This document shows, in pieces, positions 1 through 9,146 of a stretch of 64,000 nt of DNA (position 1 is its first letter; each line of letters opens with the position of its first letter). The stretch is from CAWGMT01 sp963823675 (GTDB lineage Bacteria; Planctomycetota; Planctomycetia; Isosphaerales; Isosphaeraceae), in the NCBI GenBank assembly GCA_963823675.1, contig CAWGMT010000026.1, positions 179,517-243,516 of the forward strand, in the 5' to 3' direction. The translations under genes and the position numbers were made by a program. Under the pieces are notes generated by a model. That model did not search any database and had not been told where the DNA came from. It worked only from the letters and a program-made list of their open reading frames with translations.

Positions 1-3000
1 GCCGACCGCCGGCGCCTTGCTGGCGGCCACGGCCTCAACCAGGCCCAGAGCCAGGTCGGGCGATGTGCGGGGGCTCAAGAGGCCAAGCAGTTGGCGGGCC
101 AGGTCGTCATCCTGGGGACGCAGCTCGATGAGCTGACGCGCCGCGTCGCGGCGACGCGACTCCGACTGGCTCTCGTCTCGGGTCGCGGCCAGGAGCGAAG
201 CCGCGATCTCGGCCCCCGCCCGATCGAGCGCCCGGCTCCCCCACTGGCCCACCAACCGGACCAGTTGCCCGCGCGCCGCGGCGTCAAGCTCGACGATCAA
301 TCGCTTGAGGACCTCTTCGGTCGCGCGATCGACCTCGACCTTCCGGTCCTTGGGCCAGCCGCGTGCCATTCCGCGCAGGATCGCTTCCGTGATCGCCGGC
401 TGGCCCCCCGAGAGGCCCGCCAGCAACTCGCCGGCCTGGTCGCTGGGCCCGCCTCGCGCCCAGTGTTCGGCCACCCGAGCGGCAATCGTCAAAACCTCGG
501 GCCCCGCGTTTCTGCCCTCTTTCCGGATTGCCACCGCCTTCAGGAAAGCCACGTCGTTCCTGGCCGCTGCTGCCGTCGCCGCGTCGGCAAGCCAGCGATC
601 GTCGCGAGCCAAGCCGCCGCGCAGTGAATCGGCAAGCGCCCAAGCGACCGGCTCCGCCGGCACCGAATCGGCCAGGCAGAGCAGAGTTTCCAACCGCACC
701 TGCGCGTCCGGATCGTGCAAGAGGCCAGCGGCCAGGATCGCACCGCTCGATCGCGCATCGCGCGGCATGACTTGCACCGCATTGCGGCGCACGCCCGCCG
801 AAGAGTGCGTCAGTGCGCCCGTCTTGGCGACGTCCGTCGGGTTCGCGCCGTCGAAAGCACCGATGCCTTTCAACGTCCAGAGCGCGTGGATCGCCGGGGC
901 ATTCAGCCCGATCGCATCCACCGACTTATCTCTCGCGAGCTCGATCAAGGCGCCGATCGCCTGATCCGACGCGGGAGTCGCGCCGGCTTCATGTGCTCGA
1001 CCAGGAGCCGCTGGGCGTGCATCCGCCAGAACTGGTTGTCATTCGAGAGCGCGGCCACGAGCGTCTCGGGCCGGTCGGGATCGAGGGCCGGCGGCCGTGA
1101 TGGCCGTCCGTCCTTGAAGACGACGCGATAGATTCGCCCGTGGGTCTTGTCCCGCAGCGGGGTTTCGTACGCACTGCCGCGGCCGGTCTGAAAGCCGTGG
1201 GGCGTGGGGTTGTGCTGGACAATGTAGTTGTACCAGTCGATCACCCACACATTCCCGTCGGGCCCGATCTCGGCGCAGATCGGCGCGGTCCACTCGTCAT
1301 CGCTGGCCAGCAAGTTCCAGCCGTAATAGTCGACGACGTTGCTCCCTTTCCGCTCCAGTGTGAACGTGGCGACCAGGTGGCCCGTCGGCTCGGCCACGAA
1401 CGCGGTCTGGTTCCAGTAATGCCGCGGGTAGGTTCGCGCGGTGTAAAGAGCATGGCCGGCGGCGGCGGTGAAGCCGCCGTGGAAGTTGACCTGGCGCACC
1501 TTGTCGGTGACCGGATAGAAGCGGTTCGACGCGGCAATGCTCGCCAGGGCATGCGGCGACATGCCGCGGACCGATTCGTAATAGCGGTTGGGGATGGGCA
1601 GATACACACTCGGGCAGCCGTTGGCCGTAGACCCGAAGACAAGCCCGTCCTCGCTGAACCCCACCCCCCACGAGTTGTTGCTCGTGCTGCGCACGAACTC
1701 GAGCTTCGACCCGTCCGGCTTGAACCGGTAGAGCCCCTGGCCGAAACGATGCCGCTCGCCCCCCACGGTGCCGGCGAACGCCGAGTATCCCACAATTCCC
1801 CAGACCCAGTTGTCCAGCCCCCAGCGCAGATTGCTGGGCCCGGCGTGCGTGTCGGAGATGCCCCAGCCGGTGAAGAGCACTTTTCGCTCGTCGGCCCGGT
1901 CGTCGCCGTTGGTGTCTTTCAAGAACAGGGTGTCCGGCGCTTGCAACACGATCAGCCCGCCGCTGGCGCAGAGCATGCTGGTGGGAATATTCAAGCCTTC
2001 GGCGAATACCTTGAACGAATCGGCCCGGCCGTCGCCATTGGTGTCCTCGCAGATCGTGATCCGGTCGCGGCCGGCGCCAGTTCGACGCTTGGTGTTGGGA
2101 TAGTCGGTGCTCTCGGCGATAAAGAGCCTGCCCCGGTGGTCCCAGGCCATGCAGAGCGGCTTGTAAATCTCGGGCTCGGCGGCGTAGAGCTGCACCTCGA
2201 ATCCGGCCGGTACGACCATGTGCCGCATCGATTCGGCGGGCGCAACCGGCTCCTGCATCCGGCGGATCGGCTCGCCCTGAGTGCCCCACTGACGCCCCGG
2301 CAAGTAGTTGGGAACGTTCGACTGTCGTCTCCTCGTAGGAGAAGGGCTTCAAGCCCTGCGACACGCGAGGGCGGCTGTCGAAGACCTCGCCCTTGCCGGC
2401 GGCCCAGCGGATGCCGCGCTCGACCAGATCGTGAAAGCCGGGCTCCTGCCAGGTCCGCGCGTCATGTCCGTAGGCCGTGTAGAAGACGCGGCCCTTGCCT
2501 TGCGTCCGAACCCACGTCCACGGCTCCTCCGACTGTCCCTCGGCCCGCACTTGCAGCACGTGCCGCCCCGCGGGGTTGTGTTTGTGGTGCACGTAGGTCT
2601 CGTCCCAGGTGTGAAACGGCTGGAACCCTTTCATGATCGGGTGCGAAGGGTTGACGATCCTGGTGTCAAACTCCGCCATGCCATGCCGCTGAAACTGGGC
2701 GCCGACGAGCGCGGCGTACCGGGGCGAATTGAGGAAGCAATAAGACGCGCAGTGCAGCGGCACAAGACCGCCGCCCGCTTCGACGTAGTCGAGCAGGGCC
2801 TGCTCCTGGGCGGGCTGGATGTCGTTGATATTGGCGTAGATGACCAGGGCAGCGAAATGCTCGAGGTAATCGCGATTGAGGTCGCCAAGCCGCTCGGTGT
2901 AAGTGACGTTGATGCCCCGTCCGGCGAGCACCGGTATGAGCTGCGCGGCTCGGTCCGCGGGGCTGTGGTGCCCGCGATCGCCAAGAAACAGGACATTGAG

Positions 3001-3096
3001 CGGCAGGGGCGCAGCGCGTCCCGACTTCTCATCGCCGCGGCCAGTGATGGACTGAGCTGCCAGGAATACGAGCGTGAGGGTCCAGATTCGTGACAT
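1..3096 (-). CDS. ThuA - NHL/beta-propeller - HEAT secreted protein (PVC 'membrane-bound dehydrogenase' type), frame-split, C-terminus off window
   Basis: Start chosen at the ATG at 3096, which gives a signal peptide (MSRIWTLTLVFLAAQ). Domains in order: a ThuA-like glutamine-amidotransferase fold (VLFLGDRGHHS, LVPLHCASYCF, FHTWDETYVHH); an NHL/glucose-dehydrogenase-like propeller (GFEVQLYAAEP, LFIAESTDYPN, EDTNGDGRADSF, IGPDGNVWVIDWYN); then HEAT-like helices to the window edge. This architecture is common in Planctomycetes and usually ends in a c-type cytochrome domain, which would lie outside the window. Two single-base frame changes break the reading: near 2316 (one extra base joins VERSQ to VPNYLPGRQWG) and near 985 (HMKPA to DQAIGALIELAR). 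Beyond 985 the third frame stays open to base 1. Likely periplasmic; its substrate cannot be told. Confidence 0.8.
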
Positions 3097-3513
3097 GGGA
3101 GCAAATCTCGTGGTCGCGGGTAATCGGTGGTCCGTTCTACATTGTGCGGTCGCCTGGCTCGATCGTCCAGACGGTGACCTTGACGGCGGTCCGGTGCGGG
3201 TCTCGAGACCGCGCGGGGATAGGGTGATGAAACCTGGACTCTTGCGAGTTTTCTCCCCCCGACGCCCGCTGCTGGAGCACGAGGTCACGTGCGATTCCTT
3301 GTTGAAAGTTCTCAACAGATCGTTGACCGCCCGGGGCTTCCTGCTAGAAATGTAATCAGGCAAGGATGCACACTGGCTCGAATGCATCGGGGATCGCGGA
3401 GGAGGAGCGGCTGGAACCGATTCGGTTTCTGGTCGAACCGCGAGATGTCGGGTTGCTCGGATGGCCCTGAATCTTGTTCCTTCCCGAGTAATTGACAACT
3501 GGAACGAAACCGA
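3097..3513. other. Intergenic region between divergent genes
   Basis: About 417 bases separate the minus-strand ThuA gene from the plus-strand PEP-CTERM gene, so both promoters should lie here. I see no convincing -10/-35 pair and no protein-like reading frame. A small hairpin (about six base pairs around a six-base loop) sits near 3300. Confidence 0.4.
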
Positions 3514-4218
3514 ATGAGATCACGACTATCGACCCTGACGGTTGCCTCGCTGGCGGCCATCTTCTTCGTGGCCGCGCAGGCCACGGCCGTTCATGCCGGG
3601 AACATCCTCAACTTCGGCATGAACAACAGTGATTCGATAACGGCAACGGAAACCGGCGGCATCTCCACCAGTGTGACGACTACGCCGATCGCTGGCGGTG
3701 GCGGCCAACCGGTGACCATCACGCTGCTCAACGGCACCGCGGATTCAATCAGTGCCTACCTCGATCTGTCGGCCACATCGGTCGGACCGGCGACGTCCTT
3801 TCACGGGTCGCTCTATCAAAACTTTGACGGCAGCTTCACCATCACTGCGAACGCGAATGGTACCGGCACGAACTACCTGTCGGGAACCTTCACGAACGTG
3901 GCTTTCGACTCCCAGTTGAGCGGGTTGATTGGCGGTACCGGGGCCACGTTGACGGCTAGCGACCCGACCGCGACGATCACATTCACTTCCTCCGTGATCA
4001 CGGCGCTCGATCCGCCAAGCACGTTGACGTTCATCTTCTCCGATCTGAGTCCCAGCTTATCCCTCGTCGGGGCGACGATCTCGGGCTTCACAGCGAGCGG
4101 ATCGGGCACGTTCTCGGCGAACCTGGTTCCCGAGCCCTTGGCCTGCGTGCTCGCCGGCGTGGGCGCGATCGGGATGATCGGCTACGGCCTGCTGCGCCGC
4201 AAGGCGCTGGGCATTTGA
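3514..4218 (+). CDS. PEP-CTERM sorting domain protein
   Basis: 234 residues. There is an N-terminal signal peptide (MRSRLSTLTVASLAAIFFVA, cleavage probably after HA at about 28). The middle is Thr/Ser/Gly-rich and beta-strand-like with no recognised enzymatic motif. The C-terminus is a complete PEP-CTERM signal: VPEP, a hydrophobic stretch (LACVLAGVGAIGMIGYGL), then a basic tail (LRRK). Such proteins are exported, then cut and probably anchored or glycosylated by an exosortase; an exosortase gene lies at 29754-30716 in the same window. The gene stands alone, with no strong Shine-Dalgarno sequence (weak GGAAC upstream). The sorting signal is confident; the function of the mature protein is unknown. 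Confidence 0.85.
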   Translation: MRSRLSTLTVASLAAIFFVAAQATAVHAGNILNFGMNNSDSITATETGGISTSVTTTPIAGGGGQPVTITLLNGTADSISAYLDLSATSVGPATSFHGSLYQNFDGSFTITANANGTGTNYLSGTFTNVAFDSQLSGLIGGTGATLTASDPTATITFTSSVITALDPPSTLTFIFSDLSPSLSLVGATISGFTASGSGTFSANLVPEPLACVLAGVGAIGMIGYGLLRRKALGI

Positions 4219-4321
4219 GCCCATCGTGTCAAATGCGAGGATCGATTTTCTGGACTGTGCAGGCACCCGCTCGGCCACTCTATTACTGGATGGTCGAACA
4301 AAAACCGGCGGGAGCCCTGCG

Positions 4322-5434
4322 ATGGGGAAGAGTTCAGCTCACGTGGCCGCTCGGCAGATCGGGTCCCTCTACTCGCACGGAACGCTCGTAGGGATGACCG
4401 ATTCGCAGTTGCTCGAGCGATTTCTCGCAACAACCGGTGCCGACTCGAATGACGCGTTCGCGGGCTTGGTGCAGCGGCACGGGCCCATGGTCTGGGGCGT
4501 CTGCCGCAGAATGCTTCCGTCTTCTCATGATGCGGAAGATGCCTTCCAGGCGGCGTTTCTTGTACTCGCGCGCCGGGCCGGCTCGATCGTGCGCAGAGGA
4601 CAGCTCGCGAACTGGCTTTACAGCGTGGCCGTGCGGACCGCCAGCGAGGTGCGGCGACGCGACCGGCGGCTGCGAGCCCGGGAGCAGCAACTGCTGCACG
4701 CATCCCGACCCCAGAATGGTCTGACCAGGAGCGCGAGCGACAACCGGGACGAGCTGCTCAGGCTCCTTGACGAGGAGCTGGATCGGCTGCCAGAGCGCTA
4801 CCGCGCCGCACTCTTGCTCTGCGAGCTGGAAGGGTTGTCACGACGCGAGGCCGCCGTCCGGCTCGGGCTCGCCGAAGGGACGCTTTCCAGCCGGCTGGCG
4901 CGCGGCCGCAGCCTGCTCCGCGATCGGCTGGTGCGGCGCGGCGCGACTCTCTCGGCCGCGGCCCTTGCCGGGCTCTGGGCGAAGCCGACCGCTAGCGCGA
5001 TGCCGCCGACCCTCGTCTCATCGACCGTGAAGTTCGGCGCAATGGGCGTGGGGACCACACGCGGAGCGGTCCCGGCGGCCGTTGGCACCCTGGCCCGCGA
5101 AGTCTTCCGGACCATGTTGCTCGCCAGGGTGAAAATCAGCGCGACGGCGCTGGCCTTGTTGCTGGGCGGCGTCGTAACCGGAGCAGCGGTGCTTCGGGCT
5201 GGGCCCGGAAAGCCGGCCGTAGAAAATTCGATCGGGTTCCAAGATCCCGCGGCGCAGCCGGCAAAAGTCTCTACGGACAAGAGCGGGCCGAAGCGCCGGC
5301 GCAGGAGGAGTTGTTCGCCCCCTACGCGTGGCGCAGCAACGACAACTACCAGCCGCCCGACTTCAATCGCTTCTTCCCCGACGATCCCGCCGGAGGGAAA
5401 AAACTGGACGCGTTCTGGAACGAAGAGAACGTGA
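4322..5434 (+). CDS. ECF-type RNA polymerase sigma factor with C-terminal transmembrane segment, probably continuous with the following S41 protease
   Basis: Start set at ATG 4322, preceded by GGGAG at proper spacing; an upstream ATG at 4226 is less likely. Sigma region 2 is clear (HDAEDAFQAAFLVLARRAGS, QLANWLYSVAVRTASEVRR), as is region 4 (LPERYRAALLLCELEGLS, then REAAVRLGLAEGTLSSRLAR). After a linker a hydrophobic helix follows (ALALLLGGVVTGAAVLRAG). The reading then goes out of frame near 5285; in the next frame the protein runs on as ERAEAPAQEELFAPYAWRSN into the S41 gene. Planctomycetes often fuse ECF sigma domains to a membrane helix and an extracytoplasmic sensor domain, so I infer a single membrane-bound regulator split by a one-base change. 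The last ~45 residues in this frame (Arg/Thr/Pro-rich) are then spurious. Confidence 0.85.
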   Translation: MGKSSAHVAARQIGSLYSHGTLVGMTDSQLLERFLATTGADSNDAFAGLVQRHGPMVWGVCRRMLPSSHDAEDAFQAAFLVLARRAGSIVRRGQLANWLYSVAVRTASEVRRRDRRLRAREQQLLHASRPQNGLTRSASDNRDELLRLLDEELDRLPERYRAALLLCELEGLSRREAAVRLGLAEGTLSSRLARGRSLLRDRLVRRGATLSAAALAGLWAKPTASAMPPTLVSSTVKFGAMGVGTTRGAVPAAVGTLAREVFRTMLLARVKISATALALLLGGVVTGAAVLRAGPGKPAVENSIGFQDPAAQPAKVSTDKSGPKRRRRRSCSPPTRGAATTTTSRPTSIASSPTIPPEGKNWTRSGTKRT

Positions 5435-7671
5435 CCAGGCAACCTGTTGCAGAGATCCTGCGCATCGTCCGCCAGGGGCTGCGCCGAACAAGCCTGGATC
5501 GGGATGAGATCGTGAGAGATATCGGCAGCACGTACATCTGGAACGCGGCCTCCCAGAACCCCGACGCGATCGAGATCATTTACCATGCGGCCGACACCCG
5601 CGGCCCGGTCGGCGATTTCGGGGATTCCGCTCCCGTGTATTACGGTCTTTCCGTGATCCAACCGAAGCCGGCTGCCGTTCTTCGCGCCTCCGTGGAATTG
5701 TGCATGCAGTCGAGCAACCGGAGCAACTGGGGTCGGATCGCCTGGGGCGCGGCGGCACAGCGGGCCGAGCTGCTCTTGTATTTGAAGCCTTATCTTGAAT
5801 CCAAAGACGAAGCGACCCGAGACAAGGCGGCGATGCTGGCCAAAGTCCTCGGGGACACTCCTGACCGGTGGGAGGCGCAGTCCGCGTGGATCAAAAAATC
5901 CGTTCGGGCCAAGTCGGGGCAGCGCCTGCCCTCCGTCAAGGAGGCATTCCGGAAAGGCAGCTCGCGCGACCGGCTCGAAGCCATCGAGCTAACGCTCGCC
6001 GAGGAGCTCAACCAGATCATGGACGACTCGTTCGTCGAGGCCTTTGGGTTGTGTGCCTCGGACAAGGACGCGGCGGTGCGCAGGGAGCTGACGAGAGTCC
6101 TGGGGATGGCCCAACGTACGTTTGCACCAGGATCGGCAGCCAAAGTCATCGACCTCCTCCTTCGCCTCAGCGAAGACGAGAACGCGGAGGTTCGTTTTTA
6201 CGCCGTGGATCAGGGGCTGACACCCGTCCCGCAGGAGAGGCGCGAAGTTGTTGTCCGACGGCTCGTGACCCTGGCCGTCGCAGCGGATAAATCCTCCACG
6301 GGGTCCTCTCTCGTCCAGCGGATCGCGTGGGGGTTGAGCCAGGAGCAGTCCGAGGCCGCGAAGGTCCTGAGCGAGCTTGTCCGTGGGAGCGATCCGGCGC
6401 GGGCTCTGGCGGCCAAGGCCATTTACAAGCAACTGACCGGGCAAAGTCCGCCGCAGATCGGCAAGAGTGATCCGGAAACTCGCAAGGCATACGTCAGAGC
6501 GTGTCATGACCTGCATGCCCACCTGGGGCAGGTTTATCCCAACTTCGCGCTCAAGGCAATCGACTGGGAGAAAGTCGGCCGGGAGCTACTGCCCCGTGTG
6601 GAGGCTGTGGAAACCGAGAAGCAATTCGGTCTGCTGGTGGAGGAACTGGTGGCGCGGCTGGAGGATAGCCATGCCCTCGTTCTCGAGGGAACGGCCACGC
6701 CGCCGAACCCAGGCATGCCCGAATGGGATGGCTTGGGTGCCTGCCTGATCGACGATCGAGGACGGCCGGTTGTGTATTGCGTGTCGGAGAGGATACCCGC
6801 CTGGAAGGCCGGCGTGAGGGTTGGGATGACGGTCGTCTCGGTCAACGGCGTCTCCGCGGAGGAGGAGATGAAGCGTTGGATGAATCGCCAGCGAACGTAC
6901 GTCGGTTACTCCAGCGAGCGGTATCTGCGATACGACGCGGCGCGATTTTTCCACAGACAGCAGAATCGCGGCGACACGGTGAGGCTCGAGCTGGAGGACC
7001 TGACCGGCCGGAGATTGGTCGTCACCCTGTCGTCCGACTACCGGGGCTGGTACATCCCTCGGCTCCCCGTGCCCAGAATGGGAATCGAGGACGGCGGCGC
7101 CGACGTGCAATGGGTCAAGCTGGAGCGCGGGATCGGCTACATCCACGTGCGGCGCATACGGCAACGGCTCGAGGTCTCGCTGGACCAGGCGCTCAACAGT
7201 CTGGGCGACATCCGGGGACTGATCATCGACGTACGGGGCAATAGCGGCGGCGGCTTCGACCCGAGCACCGCGTTCCAGAATTTCGACCAGGCAAAGGGCG
7301 CGGAGGCAAAGGGCGCGGAGGCCAAGCGCCAAAGCCCTCACTACGACGGCCCGATCGCGCTCTTGATCGACGAGCGTTGCATCAGCGCCGGCGAGGGCTG
7401 GACATCATGGTTCGTCGCCAAGAAGCGGGCTCGCCTGTTCGGCACGACGACGGCCGGTGCTTCCTCCCGCAAAGAGACGTACGCCCTCACGAATGGCCTG
7501 TACAAAGTCGTCATACCCGTGAAGGCGTATACGGGCTTCCTCGACCGGCCGATCGAACGGCGGGGGATCGAACCCGACGTCGAGGTGCGATGCAATGCCG
7601 AGGATCTCGCCCAAGGGCGGGACACGGTCGCGGAGGCGGCTGCACGGTGGCTGGAGAAAACCAATCGATGA
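5311..7671 (+). CDS. HEAT-like, PDZ and S41 (C-terminal processing) peptidase protein
   Basis: 786 residues from a TTG start; the true N-terminus may be the preceding sigma factor. The first ~400 residues are helical and HEAT-like (EAFGLCASDKDAAVRRELTR). A PDZ-like region follows at about residues 475-580 (GACLIDDRGRPVVYCVSERI, then AGVRVGMTVVSVNGVS). The S41 core comes last: IRGLIIDVRGNSGGGFDPS, then DERCISAGEGWTSWF with the likely nucleophile Ser in CISAGE, a following AKKRA supplying candidate Lys, GTTTAGAS, and RGIEPDVEV near the end. These match the tail-specific/CtpA family. A short Ala-Lys-Gly-Glu repeat lies near residue 660. Linked to a sigma factor and a membrane helix, it may sense or cut envelope proteins; that role is inference. 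Confidence 0.82.
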   Translation: MFAPYAWRSNDNYQPPDFNRFFPDDPAGGKKLDAFWNEENVTRQPVAEILRIVRQGLRRTSLDRDEIVRDIGSTYIWNAASQNPDAIEIIYHAADTRGPVGDFGDSAPVYYGLSVIQPKPAAVLRASVELCMQSSNRSNWGRIAWGAAAQRAELLLYLKPYLESKDEATRDKAAMLAKVLGDTPDRWEAQSAWIKKSVRAKSGQRLPSVKEAFRKGSSRDRLEAIELTLAEELNQIMDDSFVEAFGLCASDKDAAVRRELTRVLGMAQRTFAPGSAAKVIDLLLRLSEDENAEVRFYAVDQGLTPVPQERREVVVRRLVTLAVAADKSSTGSSLVQRIAWGLSQEQSEAAKVLSELVRGSDPARALAAKAIYKQLTGQSPPQIGKSDPETRKAYVRACHDLHAHLGQVYPNFALKAIDWEKVGRELLPRVEAVETEKQFGLLVEELVARLEDSHALVLEGTATPPNPGMPEWDGLGACLIDDRGRPVVYCVSERIPAWKAGVRVGMTVVSVNGVSAEEEMKRWMNRQRTYVGYSSERYLRYDAARFFHRQQNRGDTVRLELEDLTGRRLVVTLSSDYRGWYIPRLPVPRMGIEDGGADVQWVKLERGIGYIHVRRIRQRLEVSLDQALNSLGDIRGLIIDVRGNSGGGFDPSTAFQNFDQAKGAEAKGAEAKRQSPHYDGPIALLIDERCISAGEGWTSWFVAKKRARLFGTTTAGASSRKETYALTNGLYKVVIPVKAYTGFLDRPIERRGIEPDVEVRCNAEDLAQGRDTVAEAAARWLEKTNR

Positions 7672-7949
7672 AGACAACAGATTGGCGGTGCCGTCCGAAC
7701 GAATGTCCGTGTTCATCCTGAAAGCGTGGGATCTTAACCCGCCCAGCGTCTCGACGATTGACGTGCTCGCGGGCCAGCGCCGTTTGTGGAATTCCGGTCG
7801 AGCCGTTACACTATGCCGATGTGCGGAACAGCGACGGTTACCGAGCGCACTGGATCAATCTGACATTGATCCTGGAAGTTGTCATCCCCAGTGACGCGGC
7901 AGCCCCGCCTTCCCGGCCCCAGGGTAATAGTGACTGAGCGAGCCCTTTC
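7672..7949. other. Intergenic; possible short protein remnant
   Basis: In one plus-strand frame around 7800-7930 the translation includes EPLHYADVRNSDGYRAHWIN followed by LTLILEVVIPSD. It looks more protein-like than its surroundings but has no start codon and no family I recognise. It may be a gene remnant. No promoter was identified. Confidence 0.25.
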
Positions 7950-8696
7950 GTGAAAACGGCAATTGTCACTGGCGCGGGATCGGGAATTGGCCGGGCTGCG
8001 GCGCTTGCTCTGCTCCGCGAAGGCTACTCGGTCGTTCTGGCCGGCAGGAGGCCCGAGGCGCTCGCCGCGACAGCCGATCAGGCTGGCCTTTATCGTGACC
8101 AGGCCCTTGTCGTTCCCACCGACGTGGCCGATCCTGCGTCCGTCGCCGCCCTCTTCGAGGCCGCGAAGCACGCATTCGGGCGGCTCGACCTCTTGTTCAA
8201 CAACGCCGGGACAGGCGCCAGAGCGGTCCCGCTCGAAGAGCTTACGGTCGAAGACTGGCGGCGCGTCGTCGACGTCAATCTGACGGGGGCGTTCCTCTGC
8301 ATCCGCGAGGCGTTCCGCCTGATGAAAGACCAGTCGCCGCGGGGCGGGCGGATCATCAACAACGGGTCGATCTCGGCTTACGTGCCGCGCCCGAACTCCG
8401 CGCCCTACACGGCAACAAAGCACGCGATCACGGGCCTCACCAGATCCGTCGCCCTCGACGGCCGGAAGTACGACATCGCCGCCGGCCAGATCGATATCGG
8501 CAATGCGGACACCGACATGACAGCCCGGATGAAAGCCGGCGTCTTGCAAGCGGACGGCTCGCTCGCTCCGGAGCCGACGATCGACGTGGGCCACGTCGCC
8601 GCGGCGATTGTCTACATGGCGAGCCTTCCCCTCGATGCCAACGTCCTCTTCATGACCGTGATGGCGACCAAGATGCCGTTCGTCGGCAGAGGCTGA
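7950..8696 (+). CDS. SDR-family short-chain dehydrogenase/reductase
   Basis: 248 residues, GTG start. Classical SDR landmarks are all present: the cofactor motif TGAGSGIGRAAAL at residues 6-18, NNAG near 88, the catalytic Ser in NNGSISAYVP, and the YxxxK pair in PYTATKHAITGL. The length is typical for the family. The Arg-rich stretch after the first strand (LAGRRPEAL) favours NADP(H) over NAD(H), but the substrate cannot be inferred. It sits alone between the S41 gene and a gene fragment, with no operon partner. Confidence 0.88.
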   Translation: MKTAIVTGAGSGIGRAAALALLREGYSVVLAGRRPEALAATADQAGLYRDQALVVPTDVADPASVAALFEAAKHAFGRLDLLFNNAGTGARAVPLEELTVEDWRRVVDVNLTGAFLCIREAFRLMKDQSPRGGRIINNGSISAYVPRPNSAPYTATKHAITGLTRSVALDGRKYDIAAGQIDIGNADTDMTARMKAGVLQADGSLAPEPTIDVGHVAAAIVYMASLPLDANVLFMTVMATKMPFVGRG

Positions 8697-8739
8697 ATCT
8701 CGCCTGACAGTTCGTGTTGCGTGCACAATCCAGCGGGCA

Positions 8740-9131
8740 CTAAAATCCCCAGTTGGTGACGGCAACCCTTGTCAAGGGTGGAACAGCATGCTCGATCGCG
8801 CGGATGCGGGGACGAGCCCCGAGCTCGACGGTGAGCGCCTCGACTTCGGCGGCGACTTTTCGATAAGTGTCTTCCATCAGGGCGATGTCGGTCTTGAGCG
8901 CCTCCAGATCCAATTTCGGGTTTGCAACTTTCTGAATCGCGTCACCGATTTGCTTCAGCTCCGTGTCGATAACTTTCTCCTGAGCGAGCAGGCCAGCGAG
9001 CGTTTCTTCGATTTCCTCGGTCTCCTTGCGGAGGGAATCGGTCGCCGGCTTCGCGGCCTTCTTGCGGTGTGCCAGGCGGGATTCCACTCTTGCCCGTTCT
9101 ACTTGGAGCCTGATGCGCTGGACGACTAATC
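8740..9131 (-). pseudogene. C-terminal fragment of a Wzc/Wzz-like coiled-coil protein
   Basis: About 130 residues are readable on the minus strand, dominated by a heptad-rich coiled coil (KETEEIEETLAGLLAQEKVI, then LDLEALKTDIALMEDTYRKV). It ends in ELGARPRIRAIEHAVPPLTR just before the stop. This last stretch resembles the end of the periplasmic coiled coil of planctomycete polysaccharide chain-length/tyrosine-kinase proteins, where a residue such as 'AxxP' precedes the second membrane helix. No kinase domain follows and the sequence upstream of 9131 stops being protein-like, so this is a truncated remnant lying between two plus-strand genes. A complete relative is present at 35082-37360. Family assignment is by eye and moderate. 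Confidence 0.5.
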
Positions 9132-9146
9132 TCTCTGATAAGGGCG

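Noticed and set aside
1140..2636. Long plus-strand open frame (498 codons) opposite the ThuA/NHL gene
   Set aside because: It is antisense to a clearly conserved protein and its own translation is Arg/Gly/Val-rich without motifs; a shadow frame typical of GC-rich DNA.
3299..3320. Small hairpin upstream of the PEP-CTERM gene as a riboswitch or terminator
   Set aside because: The stem is only about six base pairs, with no supporting sequence; likely chance.
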